DNA of 42,132 nt. Source: a virus. The first letter of the stretch is position 1. Each line of letters starts with the position of its first letter. Positions 20,148-30,100 of this stretch are shown in pieces. Location: IMG/VR virus record IMGVR_UViG_3300042868_001958, positions 1 to 42,132 of that record, one strand, 5' to 3'. A model generated the notes under the pieces. The model had not been told where the DNA came from. It did not search any database and saw only the letters and a program-made list of their open reading frames with translations. A program made the translations under genes and the position numbers.

Positions 20148-20558
20148 ATGCTAACTCCAATTCAAGAAGTAAGAGTCGCTGTTGGCGATGTTGATGTGCA
20201 ATTTCCTATTCTGGATGATAGCACATATGAATATTTCCTGTCAAAGAATAATGACTCAGTTCGTCGTGCATCGATGGATGCTGCCAAGTCAATCTTGATG
20301 CAGCTTTCAATGCGTGGTGACCAAACCATTGATATCTTTACTGTCAAGGGTGGTAAGTCCGCAGAGCAATACAGAATGTCTCTACAGATGTTCTTACGTG
20401 ATCCTAACATGAATCCTGTCTTGTCGCTAGCCAACGGTTACGCTGGTGGCATCAGCAAGTCCGACATGCTTGCGAACAATTCTAACGCAGATACAAACTT
20501 TGTCAATACCCCAGGACTAGAAATTAACATTGCAACTTCTGATCCTTTCTCAGCGTAA
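20148..20558 (+). CDS. Probable head-tail adaptor, 136 aa
   Basis: First gene after the capsid, with a pattern typical of adaptor (gp6/gp15-like) proteins that dock under the portal: VRVAVGDVDVQFPILDDSTY, then EYFLSKNNDSVRRASMDAAK, a helical bundle with an N-terminal VGD..P..DD segment. AAAGGA precedes ATG at 20148. The function is inferred from the pattern and position. Confidence 0.65.
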   Translation: MLTPIQEVRVAVGDVDVQFPILDDSTYEYFLSKNNDSVRRASMDAAKSILMQLSMRGDQTIDIFTVKGGKSAEQYRMSLQMFLRDPNMNPVLSLANGYAGGISKSDMLANNSNADTNFVNTPGLEINIATSDPFSA

Positions 20559-20567
20559 GGAGACTGT

Positions 20568-20915
20568 ATGTTTAAACAATCTGTTGAATACATTTTGAGT
20601 AGACAAGGTATCCTTTCAACGTATACGAGAGTAGTCGAAGGTGTATATGACGTTGAGACTTCTTCTGTTACAAACACAAGTACAAACTATACTGTAAAGA
20701 TGTACATGAAGCACCAACGTGCTAATCAGTATAACTTTCCAAACTTAATCGGTAAAGAAGTCGGACTGTTCTATATTAGTGCTGCTTCTCTACCTTTCAC
20801 TCCTGAACCTCAAGACTTGATTACATTCAACGGTAAGGTTTACAAGATTGATTCTGTCCAATCACACAGTGCAGATGGACAAGTTATCTTACACAGAATC
20901 CTCGGGGTGATCTAA
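20568..20915 (+). CDS. Probable head-closure (stopper) protein, 115 aa
   Basis: Small beta-rich protein (LITFNGKVYKIDSVQSHSAD is typical of closure or stopper proteins, with the strand pattern D.I...G..Y.I..V). It is in the standard position between adaptor and neck genes. AAGGAGA lies before ATG at 20568. Its stop shares a base with the next start (TAATG). Confidence 0.65.
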   Translation: MFKQSVEYILSRQGILSTYTRVVEGVYDVETSSVTNTSTNYTVKMYMKHQRANQYNFPNLIGKEVGLFYISAASLPFTPEPQDLITFNGKVYKIDSVQSHSADGQVILHRILGVI

Positions 20916-21460
20916 TGTTTGTAAGTTCAAATTCTGACCAAGTTGCAAAAGAACTACAAGAACTTGTCAACAAGATGGAATTTGCACTTGGACACATGGT
21001 GGTTAGTTTCGCTGGTGATATCGCACAGATTGCTTCTAATAAGACAAAGTTAGGTAGTGCAGAAAGCTTGCAGTACGGTGAAGACAATCCCGGAACAATG
21101 GAAGCTGCGTACTTTAACATGTACAAGAATCGTTTCAACCAACACGGTATTAACATTCAAGTAGGTTTCCACAAGGGTTCTTGGACAACGAATACAACAC
21201 CTAGTTTCGACTTCGATAGAAATATCTATGAGAATGAAACAGTAGAAACAAGAGCTACAGAGAAAGCCAGATCAACTTATACTCTAGGTGAAACATTTTG
21301 GGTAGGTGCTAACGGTCCTGGTTTCAGTATGCTAAACGATGTATCTGCAAAAGGTAATCCTGGTTGGAGTTTAGGTGACGAAGCTATCGAAGCTATCATG
21401 GAAATCTATGCAGGTACTCCTAGACTAAAACAATACTTTGACGAGGCTATGGAACGATGA
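20915..21460 (+). CDS. Probable neck / minor tail protein, gp10-like, 181 aa
   Basis: An N-terminal helix (VAKELQELVNKMEFALGHMV) and a loop with TYTLGETFWVGANGPGFSML fit the HK97-gp10 / lambda-Z type tail completion proteins. Position between stopper and tail terminator supports this. The overlap with the next gene is ATGA at 21457-21460, so translation is coupled. Confidence 0.65.
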   Translation: MFVSSNSDQVAKELQELVNKMEFALGHMVVSFAGDIAQIASNKTKLGSAESLQYGEDNPGTMEAAYFNMYKNRFNQHGINIQVGFHKGSWTTNTTPSFDFDRNIYENETVETRATEKARSTYTLGETFWVGANGPGFSMLNDVSAKGNPGWSLGDEAIEAIMEIYAGTPRLKQYFDEAMER

Positions 21461-21858
21461 TCGAAAATACAAAGAAAGCTCTGGAGAAACATCTTAGTGC
21501 TTTAACGCCTAGCTTGTCAACAGCATATGAGGGAGTTTCTTTCTCCCCTATAAACGGTACACCTTATCAACGAGTTCAACTCGTCCCAAGTAGACCGGAA
21601 AATCCAACTCTAGGTGATGATTACTTCAGAGATAATGGTGAGTTTCAAGTTTTCCTACTTTATCCCAGTAATAAAGGTACAGGTGAAGTGTTAGGAAGGG
21701 CAGAAGCGTTAAGAAGTCACTTCAAGAGAGGTACAACTTTAACCGAAGGGAATAGCGTAGTGCAGATTATGCGAACTCCGTACATTTCAGGATGCACTAT
21801 CATTGGGGATAGGGTAATTGTTCCTGTTTTAATCAGATATTCTGTAGAGGCTATCTAA
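21457..21858 (+). CDS. Tail terminator, DUF4128/gpU-like, 133 aa
   Basis: Sequence YQRVQLVPSRPENPTLGDDY, then FRDNGEFQVFLLYPSNKGTG, then EVLGRAEALRSHFKRGTTL fits the DUF4128 tail terminator family, which caps the tail tube at the length set by the tape measure. Size and position (before the tube gene) are as expected. Confidence 0.8.
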   Translation: MIENTKKALEKHLSALTPSLSTAYEGVSFSPINGTPYQRVQLVPSRPENPTLGDDYFRDNGEFQVFLLYPSNKGTGEVLGRAEALRSHFKRGTTLTEGNSVVQIMRTPYISGCTIIGDRVIVPVLIRYSVEAI

Positions 21859-21901
21859 GTCTCTTGGGATAAGTAAATAGCAATAACTTAAAGGAAAATA
21901 T

Positions 21902-23131
21902 ATGCCATTAGCTCAAGGCGTAAGCAAAGTAGTAGCTTACAAGAAAGAAGGTGCAGGTCAATGGGGAACTGCGGCTGCAGGCGGTGCTGGCGCAAAAGCA
22001 ATGCGTCGTGTTACTGCTGCGTTTAACCTATCAAAAGAAACATATCAGTCAGAAGAACTACGTACTGACTATCAAATCTCAGACATGCGCCACGGTGTAC
22101 GTTCTGCTGAAGGGTCACTAAATGGTGAACTTTCTGCTGGTTCATACGCAGACTTTATGGCTGCTGTTCTTACTCGTGATTTCACAGCTGGTGCTACTGC
22201 TGCTCACGCTGGTACAGGTAACCTGACTGTAGGTGCTGCAGTATCCGGTGTATATCCTCTTACTCGTGTAACTGGTAGCTGGATTACTGACGGATTCCGT
22301 ATCGGTGACGTAATGCGTATTAGCGCAGGTACTGGTCTAAATGCTGACGTACTGAATAAGAACTTGCTTATCGTTGCTCTGACAGCTACTGTAGCAAGTG
22401 TCGTTGTTGTAAACGGTTCTACTATCACTCCTAGCTCTTCAAGTGCAGCTACTGCCATCGCTGTAGTTGGTAAGAAGACTTGGGTTCCTCAGACTGGTCA
22501 CACTAACGATTCTTTCACTGTTGAAGAATGGTTTGCTAACATTGCTCAGTCAGAAGTTTATACTGGTGTTAAGGTAAATACTCTAGGTATCTCTCTACCT
22601 GCTACTGGTATGGCTACGGTCGATATCGGTTTCATGGGTAAGGACTTGGCTCTAACTTCAACATCACAATACTTCACTAGCCCAACACAAGGTACTGGTG
22701 GTGTATTCGCTGGTGTTAACGGTGTAGTTATCTTCAACGGTACTCCTGTAGCGGTTATTACCGATGCTTCAATTAACGTCAACCGTAACCTAAGCAACGC
22801 TACCGTTCTAGGTTCAAACAGTATTGCTGAAGTTTTCACTGGTCGTGCTGCTGTAGATGGTTCACTATCTGTTTACTTCACTGATGCCGTTGCTCGTAAC
22901 GCATTTAAGGACGAAACAGAAGTATCACTGATCTTCACACTGACAGCTTCAAACGCTGCAACTGCTGACGTTATCAGTATTACCCTACCTCGCGTTAAGC
23001 TAAACAGCTTTACTCGTGATGACACTGAAACAGCGATTACTGCTTCAATGGACTTCCAAGCTCTATTGAACGCTAGCAACGCTACTGGTGGTGAAGTAAC
23101 AACTATCACTATCCAAGACAGTCAGGCTTAA
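21902..23131 (+). CDS. Major tail tube protein, 409 aa
   Basis: Pattern QWGTAAAGGAGAKAMRRVTA, then FNLSKETYQSEELRTDYQIS, then GVRSAEGSLNGELSAGSYAD is that of the Phage_tube_2 family, the tube-forming protein of long non-contractile tails. The extended C-terminal half (Ig-like, Thr/Val-rich) makes it larger than lambda V. AAAGGAAAA precedes ATG at 21902, and a strong terminator follows. Confidence 0.85.
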   Translation: MPLAQGVSKVVAYKKEGAGQWGTAAAGGAGAKAMRRVTAAFNLSKETYQSEELRTDYQISDMRHGVRSAEGSLNGELSAGSYADFMAAVLTRDFTAGATAAHAGTGNLTVGAAVSGVYPLTRVTGSWITDGFRIGDVMRISAGTGLNADVLNKNLLIVALTATVASVVVVNGSTITPSSSSAATAIAVVGKKTWVPQTGHTNDSFTVEEWFANIAQSEVYTGVKVNTLGISLPATGMATVDIGFMGKDLALTSTSQYFTSPTQGTGGVFAGVNGVVIFNGTPVAVITDASINVNRNLSNATVLGSNSIAEVFTGRAAVDGSLSVYFTDAVARNAFKDETEVSLIFTLTASNAATADVISITLPRVKLNSFTRDDTETAITASMDFQALLNASNATGGEVTTITIQDSQA

Positions 23132-23144
23132 TAGCTAAAGAATT

Positions 23145-23171
23145 CCCCTCGGTTAATCCCGAGGGGTTTTT
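23145..23171 (+). terminator. Rho-independent terminator after the tail tube gene
   Basis: CCCCTCGG (23145-23152), 6-nt loop TTAATC, CCGAGGGG (23159-23166), then TTTTT. A strong intrinsic terminator, placed directly before a new promoter. Confidence 0.93.
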
Positions 23172-23187
23172 ATTTTGTCTTTCAATC

Positions 23188-23216
23188 TTGACATTACCAG
23201 CATTTCATGTTACAAT
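23188..23216 (+). promoter_or_regulatory. Sigma70-type promoter for the tail assembly genes
   Basis: TTGACA (23188-23193), 17-bp spacer, TACAAT (23211-23216). It shares CTTGACATTACCA with the promoter at 16522. It starts a unit containing chaperones, tape measure and probably the genes after them, isolated from the tail tube unit by the preceding terminator. Confidence 0.85.
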
Positions 23217-23268
23217 AGGAACTCCACAGGCATTATAGCCTTCGATTAACAACAAGAAAGGAAATGAA

Positions 23269-23673
23269 ATGTTTGACATTCAAAAACAAGACTTCTCAAA
23301 ATCAGCTGAAGTAGGCTACACATTTGAACTGAAGCTACCCACTGGTGCATCATCTGGCGCTAAGTTGACAATCATCGGTGATCTTTCACCTACTGTCAAG
23401 CAGTATGGTCGCCGCAAGTTCCAAGAATTCCAACAACGCCAAGCGATTGCCAAGCGTAAGAATCGTGAAGATGAGCTAGACCTGGATGAAGCCGAAGATA
23501 TGGCCGTAGAATCTGCCCTGGTACGTCTAATCGGATGGGAAGGTATTACCGAGAATGGCAAGGAAGTTCCTTTCAGCAAGGAAAAGGCCGCTGAAGTACT
23601 GAAGGTTCACCCTTGGATTCGTGAAGAAATTACCAAAGAAGCTGGTGACATTCTGAACTTTCAACCAAAGTGA
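23269..23673 (+). CDS. Tail assembly chaperone, gpG-like, 134 aa
   Basis: Small charged protein in the usual place between tail tube and tape measure. It has a beta-rich N-terminus, an acidic/basic helix (RKNREDELDLDEAEDMAVES) and a helical C-terminus (HPWIREEITKEAGDI). It would keep the tape measure soluble. AAGGAAAT precedes ATG. The next reading frame overlaps its end in the +1 frame (open from 23657), consistent with a frameshifted longer chaperone. Confidence 0.72.
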   Translation: MFDIQKQDFSKSAEVGYTFELKLPTGASSGAKLTIIGDLSPTVKQYGRRKFQEFQQRQAIAKRKNREDELDLDEAEDMAVESALVRLIGWEGITENGKEVPFSKEKAAEVLKVHPWIREEITKEAGDILNFQPK

Positions 23674-23713
23674 TCTAGAACAACTTCTAGAATTTGCTAC
23701 TCAGGAGTTTAAA

Positions 23714-24049
23714 TTGGGGCGTGGTCCCAACTCCTTGAGAGCTAAACTGGAAGCAGCGGCTAGACAAACAGGTAAAGCTATCGAAGAACTAGAAGATTTA
23801 GTTGAGCTACCTGACACGATGACCTTTGTTTGGAGATACTTCATTGACCTGCATAACTCCCGTACAGCAGGAGCATTTGGTATTAACCCAATAACATTTT
23901 CTGATATCAAGGCTTACTTTGATCTAAATAATGTTGTTCCGATGGACTGGGAAATTTCTGCAATCAAACAGTTGGATGGAATTGCTCTGCGAGTACATGC
24001 TGAAGAAGCAGAAAAAGAATCCAAGAAGAAGACGAAAACAAAGAAGTAA
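23714..24049 (+). CDS. Second tail chaperone (gpT-like half), 111 aa
   Basis: TTG start at 23714 with AGGAG 6 bases upstream; the same frame is open back to 23657 and overlaps the previous gene in the +1 frame. So it may be made alone, or as an extension of gpG by +1 frameshift, or both. Pattern TMTFVWRYFIDLHNSRTAG, then ITFSDIKAYFDLNNVVPMDW is typical of the T half of tail chaperones. Lys-rich tail. A terminator follows. Confidence 0.7.
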   Translation: MGRGPNSLRAKLEAAARQTGKAIEELEDLVELPDTMTFVWRYFIDLHNSRTAGAFGINPITFSDIKAYFDLNNVVPMDWEISAIKQLDGIALRVHAEEAEKESKKKTKTKK

Positions 24050-24053
24050 TCAG

Positions 24054-24076
24054 CCCTCGTTGATCGAGGGTTTTTT
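24054..24076 (+). terminator. Rho-independent terminator before the tape measure
   Basis: CCCTCG (24054-24059), loop TTGAT, CGAGGG (24065-24070), TTTTTT (24071-24076). It begins 5 bases after the second chaperone stop. It probably reduces but does not stop transcription into the tape measure gene, since no promoter is visible in the 70 bases after it. Confidence 0.85.
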
Positions 24077-24140
24077 ATTTGGATTACTGACGAATTGATT
24101 TAAATAAAAAGCAAAAAGCTGATAACCAATAGAGGTAAAT

Positions 24141-27100
24141 ATGGAATTAAGCACCCTCAGTTTTAAGGTAGAAACTACCGAAGTAAAGCAAGCAGCGGAT
24201 GATCTAAACAACCTAGCTACTGCGATGCAAAAAGTAAACTCTTCTAGCACAGGTAAAGGGCTAGGAGACTTAGGGAAAGGTGCGTCTGCAGCGGCTACTG
24301 GATTAGAGGAAGCTGCACAAGGTGCTGAAAGACTGAATAAACCTCTCGCTGGTGATCTACCGAAGAATCTAGATCGAGTATCCAAGATGATTCAACACCA
24401 ATCAGATGTGTTGAAGTTCCTGCGTAACGATCAAAAGTATATTGAAGACGGATTCACAAAGAGTCAAGCTGGAATGATGGCTACTGCTACTGCTGCAGGA
24501 GCTACTTCTGATCAACTGCAAGCACTTGCTAATGTATTTAAAGATATCAGTAAGGTAACAGGTAAGAATCCTTTTGACCAAAGCGCATCTGGATTAGGTC
24601 AACTGAAACAGAAAGCTATGGAAATGTCAAATGCTGCAGAGTATTTGGCTAAGGGTTTCAACCTAACAAGCGAACAAGTTAGACTGTTGACTCGTGATCA
24701 GATTCGTTTGTCAGACTCAATGAAGCAACAAGGGTCTTCCCAGGAAGCTATTGCTGCTGCTTTGGCAAAACTGGAAAGAGAATATCTACAGGTAGCAGGT
24801 AGCGTAAATAACTACGTTGCTGCAGCCAAGGAACTAGAAAAGCAAAACAAGCTACAGAACAAACAACTTGCTGAAAACATCACTATGATGGATACTGCAG
24901 TTGCTCAGTTCCGTAAGCTGGAACAAGAGAAGGCCGATGCTGCTGCTCGTGCTTCACAAAAGATTATCGACGCAAACCAAGCCGCTATCGACTCAGCTGA
25001 AAGATTGGCTAAGATTTCCAAGCTAGTTGCCGGTGGTATGTCTCAAGGTGAAGCTACAAAGCGTACCGACATGGCTGCATCTGGTGTTGAACTGGCTAAT
25101 ATCGAGAAACTGATTGCTGCTGAAAAGCAACTAGCTGCTGCAAAGCAGAATGTTACAGGTTCAAGTGTAAAGCAGTCAGGTGCGATGAGTGAAGCTGCCA
25201 AGGCTGCTGAATGGTTAGACCGTGAAATTCGAAGAGCAGATAATGCACTTGTAGGTTTTAATGATGAATTGAAAGTTTCATCATCAAACCGTCTTTTTAG
25301 ATTTAGTGAGCAACTTCGTAAAGCTGGTATTTCTGGTGATGAAGCAACTGCTATGATGGAAAAGTATCGCAGTACAATCATTGCAGGTCAGAAAAAGACT
25401 AACGAAGAAATGGATAAAGACCTTCGTAACCTAGCTAGAGCAGTATCTGTTCAAATGGGTGACGTTGCTGTTTCTCTTGCTGGTGGTATGAATCCTTTCA
25501 TGATCATGATCCAGCAGGGTGACCAGTTGAGAGCTGCATTCCAACTCGCAAAGAAAGATGCGGTAGATACTGGCGCGGCAATGAGAGTTGCTGCAGCAAT
25601 GATTGCGGAGTCATTTATCGATACTGGTAAAAACATCGGTATTTTCGTTGGTGGTGCATTTAAGTCTCTGTATGACGCAGTTGGTAATTTGGGTGCTAGA
25701 TTCTCAGGTCCGTTTGGCGGTGATGCGATTCGCAGATGGAGAACCGAACTAGAACTTGCAGAAGCGATCAGTGGTAAAACAACAGGTGCTCTGACAGTAA
25801 TGAATGGTATCATTGCTGTGATGACAACAACAGTGACTGCCATTACTCTAGCTTTCGGTGCTTTCAGTTTAGCATACGGTGTTGCTTTTTTCAAGGCATC
25901 TAAAGAAGCTGATGAACTAAGTAAAGCACTTATTCTGACTGGTGGATCACTCGGTCTTACTAAAAATGCAGCGATTGATTTTGCGGCTAGTTTTGAACAA
26001 GTTGGAATGAACGTAAGTTCAGCGGTTCAGTACATAACTGAATTTGCTAAAGCGGGTAATTTTACTAAGCAAGAACTGCAACTTCTAGTTCCAGTCGCAA
26101 AGCAAATGTCTGAACAACTTGGCATTTCCGCCGAAGATGCTGTCAAATCTTTTGCCAAGTTCAAAAAGGAACCTGTAGAGGCTCTAATTGAATTGGCAAA
26201 AGCTACGGGTATGGTATCACAAGAAACCCTTCAGATGGCTATTCAAATGGAGGATTCCGGACGCAAGACAGAAGCTCAGACAATTGCAATGAATGAAGCC
26301 GCAAGAGTTAATCAGGTAGCTGTTGATCGAATGAAACAAGATTATAGTACGCTTGGTACAATTCTTGTTGAAACAGGAAAGGCTTTCTCTGATTTATGGT
26401 CTGGAATCAAGAGTTTGATTTACAATCCAAACGCTACTCAGAAACTTGAAAAGGATATTGCAGCTTTACAAGAAAGAATCGCAGGGCGTGAAAATAGTTT
26501 CGGTCCTGTTAACAAGCAAGCTTTAGCTGCCGACAAAGAAAAGCTTCAAATTCTTCGTGATCAGTTGAATTATAAGATTCTTCAAGAAGAAGCTGATAAA
26601 GACATGATGGCTACACAAGCTGCTCAAGCTCGTGCAACTGAAGCTACCAGAAGATTGAATAAATCTATTCAAGATGATCTTGATAAGTTGACAATGAAGG
26701 AAATGACTCGTACAGAGTTCGTCCAGAAATTCATTGATAAAAAACTAGAAGAAGCGAAGATTGTTGGTAATCAAACAGCGCTGAATCAAGTTCAAATGAA
26801 AGACCTTGAAAAGTTAGCTGAGTTAGAGTGGAAGAAAACTAAGACGGCTAAAGACGGTGCCAAAGAGCAACTTAAGATCGATAATGCTTACAACGCTGCA
26901 ATTCAGAGGTTTATTACTCTAAGAGAAGAAGCTGCAGGTAAGACAAGAGAACTTACTAAAGCTGAAATTGCTTACAATGAAATCAAAGCGTCTAGTAACT
27001 GGGATAAGTTCTCAAGCAAAAGACAGGAAGAACTTGCTCTGGAAAGAGACAAAGCTGTTAACGCCGAGAAACTACAGGCTTTCCAAAAAGAAGAACTTAG

Positions 27101-30100
27101 ACTAAAGAAAGAACTTCTGAAGTATGAAGATAAGATTTACGAACTGAGAAGTTCTCTAGCTCTAGATTACGAAAAGCAAGTTGAATCAATCAACAAAGAA
27201 AACGACAGTCTGAATCTTAGAATGCAAGTACTAGGTAAGACCGAAGAGCAGACAAAAGTTATCACTCGTGAAGTAACTCGTCAAGCAAAGATTCGTCAAG
27301 CCGACGCTGAGTTTGCAATCGAACAGATGCGAATTTGGAAGAAATTTGTCGATGCTCAAGGTAATACTGAAGGTGCTGAGTTCGATATTGAAGGTTATCT
27401 AAAAGCTGTTTCAGATGCTGATCGCGTTCGTAAAGAAAAGCAATTAGTTGCAAATCGGGAAGTCGCAGTATCAGCAGCAGAAGATTTCATGAAAGAATTT
27501 AACAGAATTCAAGATGGAATCTCAGACGCAATCGTAACAGCATTGTTCGAAGGTGGTAAAGCTGGTAAGAAGAAGTTACGCGATGTAATTGTCGCTGAAC
27601 TACGTAAGCCTATTACACTATTTGTAAACGCTGTAGTTAAGGATATCACTGGTGGATTTGTAAACTCTGTACTCGGAAACGTTACAGGAAGTGCAACTGG
27701 GTCCGCTGCTGGTTCTGCAGGCAGTGGTATGCTTGGTTCAGTACTAGGTTCTGGTGTAAGTATGTCTTCTATGGGATCATACTTTGCTACTGGAGCGATG
27801 AACACTGTAGCCGGTACAGGAATGAGCGCAGGTATGACAGCAGGTTCTGCGGTTGGTGGTGCTAACGGAATTGCTATGCAATTAGGTGCTGCTGCTCCTT
27901 ATATCGCTGCTGCTCTTGCACTTTACGCAATCTACAAGAAACTAGATGACTCTGGTACACCGCATACTGGTGCTAGCGCTTCCTACAGTGCTGGTTCTGG
28001 TTCAAAGACAGGTATGGGAGTCTACGGTGTAGGTTCCGATAAGGGATTCTACAGCAAGGATGTAGAAACTTCAATGGCTGCAATGTCTAAGGGTATCGTT
28101 GATATTCTAGATCAAACGGCTTTGAACTTCGGTAAGACTGCTGGTTATGAAGCCGCTGTAGCATTCGCAGATGATTCGTCTAAGGATGGCGCTTGGGGTT
28201 CTCTAATGATTGGTAAGCTAGGTGAAAACCTAGCAGGATTCGGTTCTGAAGGTAACGGTCGCTGGCCTGGGAAGTCATTCTCAGACGGTGAAGCCGGTCT
28301 AAAGGAATTCAATGCTGCTGTAGCTGCTGACGTTAAGAAAGCTCTGGAATCTATTGGATTACCTGAGTGGGCAACTAGTATGTTGGATAGTTTGGGCGAT
28401 GCTCCTACTGTTGAACAACTTGGTGCTGTAGTTGACAGAATCAACGCTACTCAGAATGCTCTAGAGAATCTAGGTTCAGTAATGCCAATGTTCGCTAACC
28501 TAACTGGTGAAGCGGTAAGTTCATTACTGGGTGCTTTCGGTAGTATCGAGAATCTATCTGGTGTTGCTAGTGGTTTCTATCAGAACTTCTATAACGACAG
28601 TGAGAAAGCTAATGCTGCTACTGCTGCTTTGTCTAAAGAGTTTGAGAAGCTAGGAATTGCGGTTCCTGCCGACAGACTAAAGTACAGAGTAGAAGTAGAG
28701 AAGGCTCTTGCTGCTGGTAACGAAGACCTCGCTGCTAAACTAATGATGCTGAGTGGTGCCTTTGCAGAACTAAACCCTTGGGCGGAAGCTACAGGGCGTA
28801 CTGCACAAGATATTGCTGAGAGTCTAGCTAACATGAAAGACGAAGGTAGGCAACTTGCTATTCAGTTACTAGAACTTCAAGGCAAGACTGCCGAAGCTAA
28901 TGCAGCTACTCGACTTCTTGCTATCGAAGGTATGACAGAACTGGAGATTGCAGCTTACGACATGAATCAGGCTATGAAGGCTCAGATTGCCGATCTAAAT
29001 GTACGAAACAAACTGGAAGATGAGTTGTTCAAACTAACTCACAGTACAGCAGAAATTCGTGCAAAAGAACTGGCAACATTGAGTCCTGCAAACCAGGAAC
29101 TTCAGAAGTTAATTTGGGCAGAGGAAGCGCTGAAAGAAGAAAGAGAAAAAGCTGCTGCTAAAGCTAAGGAACTACAAGCTGCCGAACAGCGCCTTGTGGA
29201 TCAAAGAGCTTCGCTGCAGGAACAACTCTTCCAACTAACTGCCGATACTGCAGCAAAGCAACAAGCTATTCTGGTTAAACTAGCGGATGCAGAAAGTCAA
29301 CGTCTTCAGAAACAAATCTGGGAAGTTGAAGCTGCACAGAAAGCCGCATCGGAAGCCGCTGACAAAAAGAAGCAAGTTGAATCTGAAGCATATAACTTAG
29401 AAACTAAGCGTCTGCAGTTGATCGGTGATACTAAGACTCTTCGTGAACGCGAACTGGCTCTAATTGATCCTGCAAATCGAGAAGCTCAGAAGAATATCTG
29501 GGCAATTGAAGATAAGATTGCAGCCGACAAGATCGCGGCTGCTGCTGCGGAGGAAGCAGCTAGAGCACAAGCGCAAGCTGCGGAGGAAGCAGCTAGAGCA
29601 GCGCAACAGATCAAAGACGCATGGAAATCCATTACAGATTCCATCTTCGAAGAGGTTGCTCGCATTCGAGGTTTAGTTTCTGGTCAAGGTCCGAGTAGTC
29701 TAGCACAAGCTCAGTCTGCATTTGATAGTGCAACCGCAAGGGCTCTAAACGGTGATCAAGAAGCAGCGAAGTCCCTACCAGAATTGAGTAGAGCTTTGTT
29801 GGATATTGCTGGTGAACAAGCCAGAAGTATGATTGAACTCCGCAGAATCCAAATGCTGACAGCCGCAAGTCTAGAAGCTACAGGTACAAGAATCAATACT
29901 AACTACGGTCTAGCAATCCCTGCTTACGCAGATGGAGGAAACTATGCTGGTGGTGTTGCTCTTGTAGGTGAAAACGGTCCAGAGTTGATTAACTTCAATT
30001 CATCAGGTCGTGTTTACGATGCTAAGACTACTGCTGGAATGCTAGGTTCTGGTTCTAATCTAGAAGCTTTGGTTGAGAAACTAAACGCAAATGTCGAAGG

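Noticed and set aside
24050-28834. Long minus-strand ORFs opposite the tape measure and chaperone genes
   Set aside because: Low-complexity shadows of the codon pattern on the plus strand, with no ribosome sites or family similarity.
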